Below are positions 5,645 through 5,898 of a stretch of DNA of 5,898 nt, in pieces. Source of the stretch: an uncultured Ancrocorticia sp. GTDB lineage: Bacteria; Actinomycetota; Actinomycetes; Actinomycetales; Actinomycetaceae. A program made the position numbers and the translations under genes. A model generated the notes under the pieces. The model made no database searches. It saw only the letters and a program-made list of their open reading frames with translations, and was not told where the DNA came from. The stretch spans positions 1-5,898 of the forward strand of contig CAJPTB010000131.1 in the NCBI GenBank assembly GCA_905373325.1. The letters are read 5' to 3'. Within the stretch, counting starts at the first letter, position 1; each line of letters opens with the position of its first letter.

Positions 5645-5898
5645 ATGCACGTCAGCAGCAAGCAGCCGGCGACGCGGCCGTCGCAATCCGCATCGGACCG
5701 TCCCTCGTCGGCGCCGGCCACGTCGGACCTGCCGCCGTCGGCACAGTCCGCGTCAGGCGAATCGCCCGAGCGCCGCCGGGCGAGGGGCAAGGCGCCGACG
5801 GCCGCGGCCATAGCCGCAGCCGCGGTCCCCACTCTCATGACGGCTCTGGACAACCTCGTCATGACCTTCGCGCTGCCGGACATAGAACGCGAGCTCGG
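5645..5898 (+). CDS. Major facilitator superfamily exporter, DHA2-type (N-terminal part only)
   Basis: The first 84 codons of a gene that continues past the right edge. ATG 5645 follows an AAGGA (5632-5636) with 8-nt spacing. Residues 1-49 are a Ser/Pro/Ala-rich hydrophilic tail ending in a basic patch, RRRARGK (43-49). A hydrophobic segment follows from about residue 51, containing LDNLVMTFALPDIEREL (68-84). This matches the TM1 motif of 14-helix DHA2 drug:proton antiporters (EmrB/QacA type, consensus close to LDxTVVNVALPxI). The basic residues before TM1 fit a cytoplasmic N-terminus. The next in-frame ATG (5838) would remove much of TM1, so the upstream start is preferred. Divergence from merR with shared operators suggests inducible export of a drug or metabolite; the substrate is unknown. 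The family call rests on a single helix and should be read as probable. Confidence 0.85.
   Translation, partial: MHVSSKQPATRPSQSASDRPSSAPATSDLPPSAQSASGESPERRRARGKAPTAAAIAAAAVPTLMTALDNLVMTFALPDIEREL

Noticed and set aside
5578..5883. Minus-strand frame of 101 codons opposite the MFS start
   Set aside because: It would cover the operators and oppose a frame with a clear Shine-Dalgarno and a DHA2 TM1 motif; its Ala/Asp-rich tract mirrors the low-complexity tail.
1..5898. CRISPR array, insertion sequence, integrase, toxin-antitoxin or phage gene
   Set aside because: No direct-repeat/spacer pattern, transposase or integrase motifs, or small paired genes were found on either strand.

Overview
The window is about 5.9 kb of high-GC chromosomal DNA that reads as an actinobacterium (Actinomycetota), plausibly Actinomycetaceae or a relative. 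The support is the four-cysteine L28 protein, the RecG C-terminal variant LRSEGDVLG, actinobacterial-style ThiL motifs and strongly GC-biased third positions. The genus-level guess is inference from remembered family sequences, not from a search.

Layout. Left third: recG on the minus strand (stop at 4-6, start at 2124), a branch-migrating DNA helicase. Middle: a 426-bp gene-free gap holds a plus-strand promoter candidate and a leader of about 180 nt, then rpmB (ribosomal protein L28) on the plus strand. A perfect 12-bp stem terminator follows and separates rpmB from the convergent minus-strand pair thiL (thiamine-monophosphate kinase) and an aldo/keto reductase, which lies 58 nt downstream of thiL. 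Right: a minus-strand MerR-family regulator sits upstream of thiL. It is transcribed divergently from the beginning of a DHA2-type major facilitator exporter that runs off the right edge.

How the parts work together. recG, rpmB and thiL are housekeeping genes. The right-hand merR/MFS pair has the classic form of a drug- or metabolite-responsive regulator with its divergent efflux pump. Their 120-bp shared control region carries two dyads of identical geometry (GATAG-N5-CTATC, 26 bp apart), the most distinctive regulatory signal in the window. A degenerate 17-18 bp tandem repeat fills the merR-thiL gap. No mobile elements, CRISPR arrays, tRNA or rRNA genes were seen. I found no undescribed multi-gene system; the items worth following are the double operator, the intergenic tandem repeat, the rpmB leader, and the separation of recG from rpmB without the usual DAK-domain gene between them.
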